Source of the DNA: M3007 sp037445225
Lineage (GTDB): Bacteria > Bacteroidota > Bacteroidia > Chitinophagales > Saprospiraceae
DNA length: 64,000 nucleotides
Direction: 5' to 3'
Assembly (NCBI GenBank): GCA_037445225.1
Contig: JBBIKW010000004.1
Coordinates: forward strand, 124,001-188,000
The notes under the pieces are model-generated. The model ran no database searches and had not been told where the DNA came from. It worked only from the letters and a program-made list of their open reading frames with translations. How positions within the stretch are numbered: position 1 is the stretch's first letter; each line of letters starts with the position of its first letter. Positions 50,005 to 58,485 of the stretch are shown piece by piece. Both the position numbers and the translations under genes were made by a program.

Positions 50005-52044
50005 CTATTCTCCGCCCTGAGGCCGGAGATATCGGTCGAGCCAGGCGAAAAACTCGCGTTGCCAGAGGATGCTGTTTTGAGCTTTCGTCATCCAGTGGCC
50101 TTCGTCGGGAAAGACAATCAGTCGAGAGGGGACACCTCTTAGCTGGGCCGCCTGAAAAGCCTGCAATCCTTCGGAAAGGGGCACGCGGAAGTCGAGTTCG
50201 TTGTGAAAAATGAGGATGGGTGTATCCCAGTTTTTTGCGTAGTAGTGTGGGCTGAAGGTAGTCCAGGCCGGACTGTCGGGTTTTTCCCAGTAAGGGCCGC
50301 CCAAGTCGTGGTTAGCGAAGAAGAGCTCCTCTGTCGTTCCGTACCAGCTCACTGTGTTAAACATGCCACAGTGGGCGATGAAGGCTCGAAAGCGCTTCTG
50401 GTGGTTGCCGGCGAGCCAGAAGACAGAGTACCCTCCGAAGCTGGCACCTACGGCACCCATTCGCTGGGCATCGATGAACGGTTCGCGCGCGGCGGCATCG
50501 GCTGCCGTCAAGAGGTCGCGCATAGCTTGCCCCGCCCAGTCGCCGCTAATGGCCGCATTCCAGTCTTGCCCTTCTGGCCCCCCCGGCATGCCGCGCCGGC
50601 AGGGGGCCACGACGACATAGCCCTGTGAAGCCATGAGCTGAAAATTCCACCGAAAGGAAAAGAATTGACTGAGAGCCGACTGAGGGCCGCCCTGACAGTA
50701 CAAGATCGCGGGATATTTCTGGCGCGCGTCGAAGTTCGGCGGCAAAATCAGCCAGACGTTCATGTCTTTGTTGTCGGTGGTTTTCACCGTACGCCGCTCC
50801 ACGCGTGCCGGCGCAATTTGGCTCCACACATCGGCGGTCGCCTGACTAATTTGCCGCGCTTGTCCACTCTGAGGGTCTACGGAAAACACCTCCGGCGGAT
50901 GAGTCATCGAGGCGCGCACAGCCACCAGTTGCGAGCCGGCGACCAACACCTTGGTGTAATCCCAAAGCCCTTGCGTAATGCGGCGAATACTACGGTCGTC
51001 GAGAGCGATCTGATAAATCTGATACGTAAAGTCGTTGGAGCTGAGGAAAAACAGCGACTTTCCATCGGCCGCCCATTGCGGATGATTGGCTTCGTATTTC
51101 CAGCCCTGGGTCAACTCCCAGCGCTCACCGGTGTGCATGTCGCGCACAAAAAGGCGCGTGCGATCGGCCTCGTAGCCCGGCTTCTCCATGCTCGTCCAAG
51201 CCAAATAGCGGCCGTCGGGCGAGAAGATCGGGTCCACGTCGTAGCCCAGCATCCCTTCGGTGAGGTTCTGCGTTTTGCCTGTCGCCAGCTCATACGCATA
51301 CAAGTCGGAATTCGTGCTCAAGCACTCCGCAGTACCCTTGAGTTTTCGGCAGGTGTAGACGATAAAGCGCCCATCCGGGCTCCAAGTAATTTGCTCCATC
51401 CCGCCCATCGGGCGCATAGGGCTGTCGTAGGGTTCGTTCATGATGTTGACCGGACTGCCGAACACTCTGCCCTCTCGGTAAGGCACGTAAAAAACATTGG
51501 TGTGGTGTTGGTCGTACCACGACTTCCAGTGCCGGTAAAAGAGGCTGTCGTAGATGCGCGCCGTCGCTTTGGGCAGGTCGGGGTACCGGTCGGTAGGAGT
51601 GAGTTCGAACTTTACGCGTTGGATAAAAAGCAAGTACCGCCCATCCGGCGAGTAGGCAAAGCCTTCGGCATCGGCGTCCATCACCTGCCACGACTTGCCT
51701 CCGTGTATGCTCATCTCCCACACTTTTTGATTGCGCAAAAAGCCAATGCGCTTGCCCGAAGGATGGAAGACGGCATTGGAGGCGTAGCCGTCGGCAGCAT
51801 CGGTAATTGCTCTCGTCTCCAGCGTCTTGAGGTGAACCAAGTACAGCACGCGATGGCTTTGGTTCTTGTCTATGTCGAAGCGTTGAACTCCGTAGACGGC
51901 GTACTGGCCATCGGGCGAAACAGCGTCGAGCGACACCCGCCCTACTTTCCACAGCAGTTCGGGCGTAAGCAGCTGTTTCTGAGCCTGAAGCGAGACGAGA
52001 GATGTCATCAGCAATGCAAAATATACAAAAAAATTAAAATACAT
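50005..52044 (-). CDS. S9-family prolyl oligopeptidase-like serine peptidase
   Basis: 679 residues. Signal peptide (MYFNFFVYFALLMTSLVSLQAQ), a beta-propeller (about 40-400, with repeats such as SPDGRYLLFIQR, SPDGRFIVYTCR, SPDGRYLAWTS), then an alpha/beta-hydrolase domain. The catalytic triad is Ser535 (GASFGGYS), Asp618 (ELDFRVP) and His650 (EGHWMTK). It resembles S9C acylaminoacyl- or dipeptidyl-peptidase-like enzymes that cut short peptides in the periplasm. It is divergent from the aquaporin-like gene, with an unusual overlapping promoter arrangement between them. Confidence 0.94.
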   Translation of the reverse strand: MYFNFFVYFALLMTSLVSLQAQKQLLTPELLWKVGRVSLDAVSPDGQYAVYGVQRFDIDKNQSHRVLYLVHLKTLETRAITDAADGYASNAVFHPSGKRIGFLRNQKVWEMSIHGGKSWQVMDADAEGFAYSPDGRYLLFIQRVKFELTPTDRYPDLPKATARIYDSLFYRHWKSWYDQHHTNVFYVPYREGRVFGSPVNIMNEPYDSPMRPMGGMEQITWSPDGRFIVYTCRKLKGTAECLSTNSDLYAYELATGKTQNLTEGMLGYDVDPIFSPDGRYLAWTSMEKPGYEADRTRLFVRDMHTGERWELTQGWKYEANHPQWAADGKSLFFLSSNDFTYQIYQIALDDRSIRRITQGLWDYTKVLVAGSQLVAVRASMTHPPEVFSVDPQSGQARQISQATADVWSQIAPARVERRTVKTTDNKDMNVWLILPPNFDARQKYPAILYCQGGPQSALSQFFSFRWNFQLMASQGYVVVAPCRRGMPGGPEGQDWNAAISGDWAGQAMRDLLTAADAAAREPFIDAQRMGAVGASFGGYSVFWLAGNHQKRFRAFIAHCGMFNTVSWYGTTEELFFANHDLGGPYWEKPDSPAWTTFSPHYYAKNWDTPILIFHNELDFRVPLSEGLQAFQAAQLRGVPSRLIVFPDEGHWMTKAQNSILWQREFFAWLDRYLRPQGGE

Positions 52045-52058
52045 GTAGAAGGTGCACT

Positions 52059-52066
52059 TACTTTTG
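52059..52066 (+). promoter_or_regulatory. -7 element TACTTTTG for the aquaporin-like gene
   Basis: Exact TAnnTTTG match on the plus strand, 41 bases upstream of the ATG at 52107. It faces the minus-strand TACTTTTG at 52089-52096, so the two predicted transcripts overlap by about ten bases. Confidence 0.5.
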
Positions 52067-52088
52067 AGGGTATCTTTTCAAGGCAAGG

Positions 52089-52096
52089 CAAAAGTA
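52089..52096 (-). promoter_or_regulatory. -7 element TACTTTTG for the S9 peptidase gene
   Basis: Exact TAnnTTTG match on the minus strand, with predicted start near 52083 and a leader of about 38 nt to the ATG at 52044. It has the same eight bases as the plus-strand element 30 bp away. Confidence 0.5.
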
Positions 52097-52106
52097 GTAG
52101 GCTTTT

Positions 52107-52733
52107 ATGAAAGCGTACGCACGAGAGGGCGTAGGGTGTTTGCTACTGACAACGGCATTGCTGCTGTCGCAGCAGTGGGGGGAGCAAGCCATTTTCCCTA
52201 TAACCTATGCAGGAGCGCTAACAGCGCTGTTGTTGGTCTCCCCTACCTGGACTGCCCTCAACCCCGCTCTGGCGATAGCTGATTTCTGGGTGAAAGCCCA
52301 AGCGCCGCGCGCTGAGACGCTGTTCTATCGCATAGGTGCCCAGCTGATGGGCGCTATCGCGGGCGCGCTGTTGGCGGTGTTTGCAGTGCGCTGCTTTGGG
52401 CAGCCCGCAGATGGCCCTTTGTACGACGACGATTTGCTTTGTAAGGCCTTCTTAGAGGGAATGGGCGCCCTCTTGCTCACGTACGTCTATCTGAACGCTC
52501 GAGCCAGCAGCCCACCGTCGCTGGGAGCAGTGGCCATGGGTTTAGCAGCCGGTGCCGGATCGGCTGCTGTACACTTGATGGCGCCTGCGGCATTCAACCC
52601 GTCTATTTATGTGGGTCTCTGGCTATCGGGCAAGCTAACGTGGTGGAGCTTTTGCTCTCTATCCCTCGGAGCCCTGTTTGGCGTCGCTGCCGGCACATCG
52701 CTCTTTATCTTTGTGGAAGGGTCCTCCCGTTAA
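52107..52733 (+). CDS. Small aquaporin (MIP)-like membrane protein
   Basis: 208 residues with about six hydrophobic segments. Two related halves are expected in MIP channels, each with an NPA loop. Here the first reads ALNPALAIADF (NPA at 52-54) and the second AFNPSIYVGLW (NPS at 164-166). The arginine that normally follows the second NPA (NPAR) is replaced by Ile, so the aromatic/Arg selectivity filter is not standard. It is shorter than typical aquaporins (about 230-280). It may be an atypical water/solute channel or a degenerate homologue. Start supported by the -7 motif 41 bp upstream. Next gene begins 27 bp downstream. Confidence 0.65.
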   Translation: MKAYAREGVGCLLLTTALLLSQQWGEQAIFPITYAGALTALLLVSPTWTALNPALAIADFWVKAQAPRAETLFYRIGAQLMGAIAGALLAVFAVRCFGQPADGPLYDDDLLCKAFLEGMGALLLTYVYLNARASSPPSLGAVAMGLAAGAGSAAVHLMAPAAFNPSIYVGLWLSGKLTWWSFCSLSLGALFGVAAGTSLFIFVEGSSR

Positions 52734-52759
52734 GCCCATCGCATACCACGCACCTCACC

Positions 52760-53047
52760 ATGCGCATCATCGATACCATTCCTCACCCGCTCTTGAAGAT
52801 TACGGTCTTCAAGATAGACCATCGCATCTCCGTCAAGTTCGAAAACGCCGACTTCGAACAGACATTCAAGCTGGGCAGCGACGAGCGCTACCAAAATCCA
52901 GAGGTGCTTCGGCAGTGGATCGACGATACCCTACTGGCAGAGGTGCTCCGGCTGATGAAGGAGCTGCGCCGGATACGACAAGCAGCCGATCAGCGCGCCT
53001 TTCCGAGAGAAAGTGCTGCCGAAGACGCGTTCGAACAGATTGTCTGA
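52760..53047 (+). CDS. Small conserved hypothetical protein (95 aa)
   Basis: 95 residues from the ATG at 52760. N-terminal beta-rich half (RIIDTIPHPLLKITVFKIDHRISVKFE is split by charged residues) and a helical C-terminal half (DDTLLAEVLRLMKELRRI). No signal peptide. The start IPHP followed by a K-x-T-V-F pattern looks like a family conserved in this phylum, but I cannot name it. It lies 27 bp after the aquaporin-like gene and 4 bp from the convergent DUF547 stop, so it is the end of a two-gene unit. Confidence 0.75.
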   Translation: MRIIDTIPHPLLKITVFKIDHRISVKFENADFEQTFKLGSDERYQNPEVLRQWIDDTLLAEVLRLMKELRRIRQAADQRAFPRESAAEDAFEQIV

Positions 53048-53051
53048 GAGG

Positions 53052-53759
53052 CTATCGACTGTTAAGCCGCCAGTCGTACTCTGCAAAAGTCAAGACCGCA
53101 TCCGGTGCAATATCGATGCCGGAGTAGCGGCTCAAGAAGGCGCGCACATCGCCGAAATCATCGGCATACCATTCGAATATCCGACTTACTTCCAAGCGAT
53201 TAGGCGCGATGCGGTTGAAGCGCACATCGCGAATAAATTTTCGCGTGCGCTCTTCTAAGGTTCGCTCCAAGTTTTCCGCAGTATAGGCGCGCCCGTACAA
53301 GGGCGGACAGGAGCGCGCCGCGCAGTTGAGTGCGAAGTGAATGCGCGCATCGCCAAACTGCTTGCGCAGGATCTCGTGCTCGATATCGTTAAGGCTATAG
53401 AACACGTCGCCGATGCGAATGCGCTTTACATCCCAAGGTTTGCCGCCATCTATTTGGGTGATGCTCTCCACCGGATAGTGCTCTACGACAAGGTCAACCG
53501 TGAAAGCGTTGTAGGCATTGATCCAGTAGGCCATTTTCTCGGCGCGGCTCCAGGAAGGTGTGGGCGGATGCTGGGCCAGCGCCCTCAGATACGCCTTCAA
53601 CGCCGCCTTTTCGGAGACCAATCCCGCATAATTGACCCTCCCTTCACCATCGACGTGACGGCGCAATAAGGTATCCCAGGCAGCGTGTCGGTCTTTAGAC
53701 ACAGGCGATGCCGACAAAAAGAGCAAGCAAAAGGCGCCCAGCCAGATAGATAGATGCAT
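53052..53759 (-). CDS. DUF547-family secreted protein
   Basis: 235 residues. A signal peptide (MHLSIWLGAFCLLFLSASPVS) is followed by a single DUF547 domain. Signature blocks are MAYWINAYNAFTVDLVVEHYP and HFALNCAARSCPPL, plus LNDIEHEILRKQFGD. The invariant Cys/His pattern of this family has led to suggestions of a papain-like fold, but no activity is established. It is convergent with the 95-residue gene (4-bp gap). The small lipoprotein gene is 49 bp upstream on the same strand. Confidence 0.9.
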   Translation of the reverse strand: MHLSIWLGAFCLLFLSASPVSKDRHAAWDTLLRRHVDGEGRVNYAGLVSEKAALKAYLRALAQHPPTPSWSRAEKMAYWINAYNAFTVDLVVEHYPVESITQIDGGKPWDVKRIRIGDVFYSLNDIEHEILRKQFGDARIHFALNCAARSCPPLYGRAYTAENLERTLEERTRKFIRDVRFNRIAPNRLEVSRIFEWYADDFGDVRAFLSRYSGIDIAPDAVLTFAEYDWRLNSR

Positions 53760-53808
53760 ATACTTTTCTTATCCTACGAGAAAACGCTCGCCTCAGTTTG
53801 ATTGTGCC

Positions 53809-54072
53809 CTACTTGCTTCGCCCTTTCTTCATACGGCGCTCCATATCCTTGGGAAACAGCCCCGATTTCGTGCGGCCCTTCGGCTTTTTAATATTGCCCT
53901 TGCTATCTACCGGAGCGCGTAGGCTTTCCACAGAAGGGCATCCCGTCTTAGAGCTACAGGCCGAAAACACAGCCGCACCGTGAAGCGCCAGCAATAGCCC
54001 TAAATAAGGTATCCAACTTCGCCTACACCGAGAAGGCTTCCACCACAGCGATGCATCTTTTAGCAAGTTCAT
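53809..54072 (-). CDS. Small lipoprotein with basic C-terminus
   Basis: 87 residues from the ATG at 54072. A long N-region (MNLLKDASLWWKPSRCRRSW) leads to a hydrophobic stretch and the lipobox VFSAC. The mature part is short and basic, with CSSKTGCPSVES after the lipobox and a Lys/Arg-rich end (MERRMKKGRSK). Similar tiny lipoproteins of unknown role are common in Bacteroidota. The initial arginines support a translocated N-in topology. Divergent from the cyclase gene at 54251. Confidence 0.65.
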   Translation of the reverse strand: MNLLKDASLWWKPSRCRRSWIPYLGLLLALHGAAVFSACSSKTGCPSVESLRAPVDSKGNIKKPKGRTKSGLFPKDMERRMKKGRSK

Positions 54073-54250
54073 AGCAAACTCAATATTGAACAAAAATCCA
54101 ATTTGGGCGAAGATACCTCTTAAGCTATTTCAGCGCTCTCTTTGTTGGTGCACAAGAACGCATGTGCGCAAGGGTTTATGATGCGACAAGGCGGTTCGAA
54201 AGTGAGGGTGTCGTCGAAGTGACGAAAAGGCTGTACTTTTCTGCGCGAAA

Positions 54251-56440
54251 ATGAGGAGGAATTGCAAGCAGTGGGTCCGATGGCTCTTCTTTGGGCTGGC
54301 CGCTTTGTTTTTTGGGAAGTATTCCCGATTGGAGGGTCAGATACCGAGCCCAACGGCAAAAATGCTGACGCGCACCGTTGCCGATACCCAACGCGTGTTG
54401 CTGCTGGTGGACTACGCTTGGGAAATAAACGAAACACAGCCCGACACAGCAGAGCAGCTCTTGCGCGAAGCCATCGCCTTGGCGCGTCGCCTTCAGTACC
54501 CGCGCGGCGAAGCCAAAGCTTGGAACGGATTAGGCGTGTTGGAGGAAATCCGACAAAATAAGGGAGCTGCCCTTCAGTACTATCTCAAAGCACTGGCTTT
54601 GCGCCAACAGCTGGGCGACTCGCTCGAAATTGCCAGCTCGTTTAATAATTTGGGCGTCCTGTATGAAAACTTCGGCCAACCCGATAGTGCCCTGTTTTAT
54701 CACAAGCGGAGTTTGGATATCCTGAAAAACCTCTCCGATACGCTGCGCTTAGCTCGGGCTTACTTCAATTTGGCGGCCGTCCTGCAAGAATTTGGCGACT
54801 ACACGGAGGCGCGCAACCACTTATACGAGGCTCGCGCCATACTGGAACAGATCGGCGATCGAGACGGTATGGCCAAAGTCTACACCCAGCTCGGACATAT
54901 TTACTTGGAACTCGACCGCTACTGCGAGTCGCTGCAGTGGTATGAAAAAGCCCTCGCATTGCGGCAACAGTTGGGCGAGCCTCAAGGGCTCGCCATGGCT
55001 CTCAGCGACTACGCCAACGCCTTAGACGAATGTCAAAGCCGCGGCACCGATACCTTGAGCGACGTCTTCGCCCTATTGGAGCGACCACCTGCCCCGCGCC
55101 TCGTCGCTAAAGAGGCCGACACCGTGCTGCATTACTACCGACAAGCCCTGGGCATCCTCCATAGTTTGAACGACGGCATCGGCAAAGCCCAGATTTACGC
55201 CAACATGGCCGATGTATACAAGCGATTGGGGCAGTACGGCGAAGCGCTCCGCCTCCTTCGGCAGGCGGAAGACATAGCTCAGCAGCTTGAAGAGCCGCTC
55301 CTGCTGATCGAGGTCTACAACATCCAGGGCGATGTGTACGACCGCATGGGGCAATACCGGTTGGCACTGGCTTATGTGGAAAAATACTATCGGCTCGCCT
55401 TGGAAACGCGCAACCAGAAATTTGTGCAGAGCGCCCTCAAGGATTTCTCCGAAGTGTACTCGGCTATGGGCGACTATCGGAAGGCTTATGCTTATCGGGT
55501 TCGCTACGATGAGTTTCGCTATGCGCGCCTGCGCGAAAAGGAGCGCTCCGACTTTGCCCGCAAGGAGGTGCTGTATGAAGCCGAGCGCAACGAGCGCTTG
55601 TTAAAAGAAAAAGATGTGGCCCTCAAGTTGCGGGAGGCACAGCTGCAGCGCTCGCGCTTACAGACATATGCCGTTGTCGTTGTGTCTGCACTGCTATCGA
55701 TCATTGCGGGACTGTTGTATTTCCAAAATCGGATGCGCGCACGCACCAATCAAGAGCTGGAGGCTAAGAACGCGCGCATCGAAAGCGAGCAGAAACGCGC
55801 TGATAATCTGCTTATTAACATCTTGCCAAAAACCATCGCCGATGAACTAAAAATCCACCACAGGGTCGCCCCTGTTCGGTTCGACTCGGCTACCGTCATG
55901 TTTACCGATTTTAAGGGCTTCACGCTTGTTGCCGAGAAGCTACCTCCGGACGTCCTCATCGCCGAATTGGACGAATGCTTCAGCCTCTTTGACGAGATCG
56001 TGGAGAAATCTGGCTTAGAAAAAATCAAAACTATTGGCGACGCTTACATGTGTGCCGGTGGTCTACCCACGGCCAACACTACGCATCCGATCGATGTGGT
56101 GCGCGCTGCCATTGCCATGCAGTGCCAACTTCGAGCCCTCATGCGGCAAAAACGCGCAGAAGGCAAGCCCATCTTTGAGATGCGCATCGGCATCCATACA
56201 GGACCCGTCATCGCCGGCGTCGTCGGCAAGCACAAGTTCGCTTACGATATCTGGGGCGACACGGTAAACATCGCTGCCCGATTAGAACAGTGCAGCGAGC
56301 CGGGCAAGATCAACATTTCGGAAACGACCTACCGCGCGATCAAAGACCATTTCCCCTGCATTCACCGAGGTCGCCTAGAGGCGAAGAACAAAGGCGAGAT
56401 CGACATGTACTTCGTGGCATACGAGTGCTCAAAAATCTAA
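54251..56440 (+). CDS. TPR sensor-adenylate cyclase (class III)
   Basis: 729 residues. A signal-like hydrophobic N-terminus (about 10-22) is followed by a periplasmic-type TPR array (about 55-420) and a Glu/Lys-rich coiled coil (425-470). One membrane helix (TYAVVVVSALLSIIAGLLYF, 472-491) precedes the class III cyclase domain (about 540-725). Metal Asp553 (FTDFKGF) and Asp597 (GDAYM) are present. Substrate residues Lys593 and Asp666 (YDIWG) specify ATP. Asn673 and Arg677 (NIAAR) are the transition-state residues. So it should be an active adenylate cyclase controlled by a TPR sensor outside the membrane. It overlaps the convergent hydrolase by 12 bp. Confidence 0.95.
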   Translation: MRRNCKQWVRWLFFGLAALFFGKYSRLEGQIPSPTAKMLTRTVADTQRVLLLVDYAWEINETQPDTAEQLLREAIALARRLQYPRGEAKAWNGLGVLEEIRQNKGAALQYYLKALALRQQLGDSLEIASSFNNLGVLYENFGQPDSALFYHKRSLDILKNLSDTLRLARAYFNLAAVLQEFGDYTEARNHLYEARAILEQIGDRDGMAKVYTQLGHIYLELDRYCESLQWYEKALALRQQLGEPQGLAMALSDYANALDECQSRGTDTLSDVFALLERPPAPRLVAKEADTVLHYYRQALGILHSLNDGIGKAQIYANMADVYKRLGQYGEALRLLRQAEDIAQQLEEPLLLIEVYNIQGDVYDRMGQYRLALAYVEKYYRLALETRNQKFVQSALKDFSEVYSAMGDYRKAYAYRVRYDEFRYARLREKERSDFARKEVLYEAERNERLLKEKDVALKLREAQLQRSRLQTYAVVVVSALLSIIAGLLYFQNRMRARTNQELEAKNARIESEQKRADNLLINILPKTIADELKIHHRVAPVRFDSATVMFTDFKGFTLVAEKLPPDVLIAELDECFSLFDEIVEKSGLEKIKTIGDAYMCAGGLPTANTTHPIDVVRAAIAMQCQLRALMRQKRAEGKPIFEMRIGIHTGPVIAGVVGKHKFAYDIWGDTVNIAARLEQCSEPGKINISETTYRAIKDHFPCIHRGRLEAKNKGEIDMYFVAYECSKI

Positions 56441-57229
56441 GGTGCGCATCTTTTCAGCCAAAGATGTGCCCACCACCCTATGCCCCGTAGGCAGGCAAAA
56501 ACACCGAACGCGAGGTAGTCCTTGCGCCAAGCGATACAGCGACGTAGCGCTCACCACTTTGTCTTGAGCTCCTATGAAGATGTCAACAGGCAAGGCAGAG
56601 CGCTCCCAAAGCGCGCGGATACGGCGAGTAGGAAGCGAGAAATCGCCGAGCGCCAACCAACACCCAAACATTCGGCGACGGCGCTCGGCCTTCGGCAAAT
56701 GAAAGCGCAAGAACTGCGCTACCGCAGGCGGCACCCATCCGATTCGCTCGCCCCACTTCACCGCATGCAGTGCGAATGCAGGATGTTCCATCCGACGAGC
56801 CAACCATCGGCGCAGCCCCATGGGCACACACTCCGCCAGACGCATCCCCTGCGTGCGAATGCCGTCGGGCGCCAATAAGAAAAGGCGGTCTAAGTGCGGC
56901 AATGCCTCGGGCACTACGCCTAAGGCAAGCCGCGCGCCGAAGCTAAAGCCCATCAGCGAGAACCGCCCCCAGCCCATCTCCCGTTGCAGGTGTTCCAAAA
57001 TACCTAATATGTCGGCGCGAGTGAAGGTATCGCGCCGCCACTCCGTCTGACCATGGAAAGGCAGGTCGAAAGCCACTACCGTATACCGATCGCCTAAAGC
57101 ATCTTCCAACACGGAAAAGAGCCGCGCCCGGTCGCCAAAGCCGTGGAGCGCCACCAACCATCGATCGCCGCGGCCCCACCGCATCCAGTGGATGCGTCCT
57201 CCATCGCTATTTATAAAACCGCTGCCCAT
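56429..57229 (-). CDS. Alpha/beta hydrolase
   Basis: 266 residues from the ATG at 57229 (MGSGFINSDGGRIHW); a TTG 21 codons upstream is less likely. Oxyanion segment ALHGFGDR, nucleophile elbow GFSFG (Ser96; a Phe replaces the usual second variable residue) and a C-terminal TGHRVVG histidine. The DKVV block before it likely carries the acid. It resembles MenH/pimeloyl-carboxylesterase-like enzymes but no neighbour supports a pathway. No signal peptide. The 12-bp 3' overlap with the cyclase gene is tail-to-tail. Confidence 0.85.
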   Translation of the reverse strand: MGSGFINSDGGRIHWMRWGRGDRWLVALHGFGDRARLFSVLEDALGDRYTVVAFDLPFHGQTEWRRDTFTRADILGILEHLQREMGWGRFSLMGFSFGARLALGVVPEALPHLDRLFLLAPDGIRTQGMRLAECVPMGLRRWLARRMEHPAFALHAVKWGERIGWVPPAVAQFLRFHLPKAERRRRMFGCWLALGDFSLPTRRIRALWERSALPVDIFIGAQDKVVSATSLYRLAQGLPRVRCFCLPTGHRVVGTSLAEKMRTLDF

Positions 57230-57378
57230 CTCGCCCAAAGATACTCTGGGCAACAGCCATAGATGACCAGACAGTGTACAAGAAGGTTTCAAAACTCAAC
57301 CAAAGGCGTCTTAAGGGCTAAAAAAGGTCGTCATCAATTAGCCAGTGGAAGATGGCTCGCATCCTAAATGGAAAAACA

Positions 57379-57386
57379 TACATTTG
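57379..57386 (+). promoter_or_regulatory. -7 element TACATTTG for the DUF1028 gene
   Basis: Exact TAnnTTTG match. It lies within a possible upstream extension of the DUF1028 frame, so it supports the ATG at 57412 as the true start (leader of about 19 nt). Confidence 0.55.
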
Positions 57387-57411
57387 CAGCAATCACTTCC
57401 TAAGAAAAAGG

Positions 57412-58431
57412 ATGACGAGAAAGCACTTCCTCTTCCTCTTTGCTCTGTGGATAGTTTGTAGTATAGGCGCAGCAGGTACGGCACAGCCCTCTTCCAGCGT
57501 TTGGCCCGCCCGACCCAACGAGCCCTTTGCCCACACGTTTTCTGTGGTGGCCCGCGACAGTGCCAGCGGAGCCATAGGGGTGGCCGTCCAAAGCCATTGG
57601 TTCAGTGTAGGCACCGTAGTCTGCTGGGCAGAAGCGGGCGTAGGGGCGGTGGCCACCCAATCGTTTGTAAACAAGTCGTTTGGGCCACGCGGTTTAGCGC
57701 TGATGGCCGCCGGTCTTTCGCCGGAGGCGGCCTTAGACAGCCTCTTGAGCGATGACGCAGCGCGCTCGGTACGCCAAGTAGCGCTGCTGGATGCGCGCGG
57801 GCGCGTCGCCGTGCATACGGGCAAAGATTGTATCGCCTACGCTTGCCATGCCACCGGCATGCAGTACGCCGTTCAGGCCAACATGATGCTGGGCCCGGAT
57901 GTCTGCGCAGCCATGCAGCAGGCCTTGGAGACAAGCCGACAAAAGCCCTTGGCCGAACGGCTCTTGCTCGCTTTGGAAGCGGCACAGGCAGCGGGCGGCG
58001 ACTTTCGCGGCCAACAGTCGGCCGCATTGCTCGTCGTGCGCAGCCAACGCTCCGAGCGACCCTGGGAAGACCGACTCATCGACCTGCGCGTAGACGACCA
58101 TCCAGAAGCCGTTGCCGAACTGCGGCGGTTGTACACCGTCCATTTGGCATACGAACACATGAACCGCGGCGACCACTTCGTAGAGCTGCGCGATATGGCT
58201 GCTGCCATGCGCGAATACGAAGCGGCCCACCAAATACTTCCGCAAAAGGTCGAACTCCAATTTTGGACAGCCGTCACTTTGGCCAACACGGGCCAAATAG
58301 AGGCTGCTCTGCCGCTCTTTGCCGCCGTCTTTCGCCAAGAGCCGGTTTGGAAAATTGCGCTACACCGCATCCGATCGGCGGGACTTTTAACGGCATCGGA
58401 CGCAGAAATGGAGCGGATTTTGCAACAGTAG
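57412..58431 (+). CDS. Secreted DUF1028-family protein
   Basis: 339 residues from the ATG at 57412, which is directly followed by a signal peptide (FLFLFALWIVCSIGAAGTAQ). The DUF1028 domain (about 35-250) includes THTFSVVARD-like HTFSVVARDSASGAIGVAVQ, GVGAVATQSFVNKSFG and QANMMLGPDVCAAM. DUF1028 proteins have an Ntn-hydrolase-like fold and are often secreted; substrates are unclear. The C-terminal ~80 residues are helical and TPR-like (AYEHMNRGDHFVELRDMAAAMREYEAAHQ). It is 55 bp upstream of the OmpA gene, possibly in the same unit. Confidence 0.9.
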   Translation: MTRKHFLFLFALWIVCSIGAAGTAQPSSSVWPARPNEPFAHTFSVVARDSASGAIGVAVQSHWFSVGTVVCWAEAGVGAVATQSFVNKSFGPRGLALMAAGLSPEAALDSLLSDDAARSVRQVALLDARGRVAVHTGKDCIAYACHATGMQYAVQANMMLGPDVCAAMQQALETSRQKPLAERLLLALEAAQAAGGDFRGQQSAALLVVRSQRSERPWEDRLIDLRVDDHPEAVAELRRLYTVHLAYEHMNRGDHFVELRDMAAAMREYEAAHQILPQKVELQFWTAVTLANTGQIEAALPLFAAVFRQEPVWKIALHRIRSAGLLTASDAEMERILQQ

Positions 58432-58485
58432 ATTGCCCCCTCGGTAAACGCGTACGCTTTAACCTTGCTAACCTTCGGTGATACC

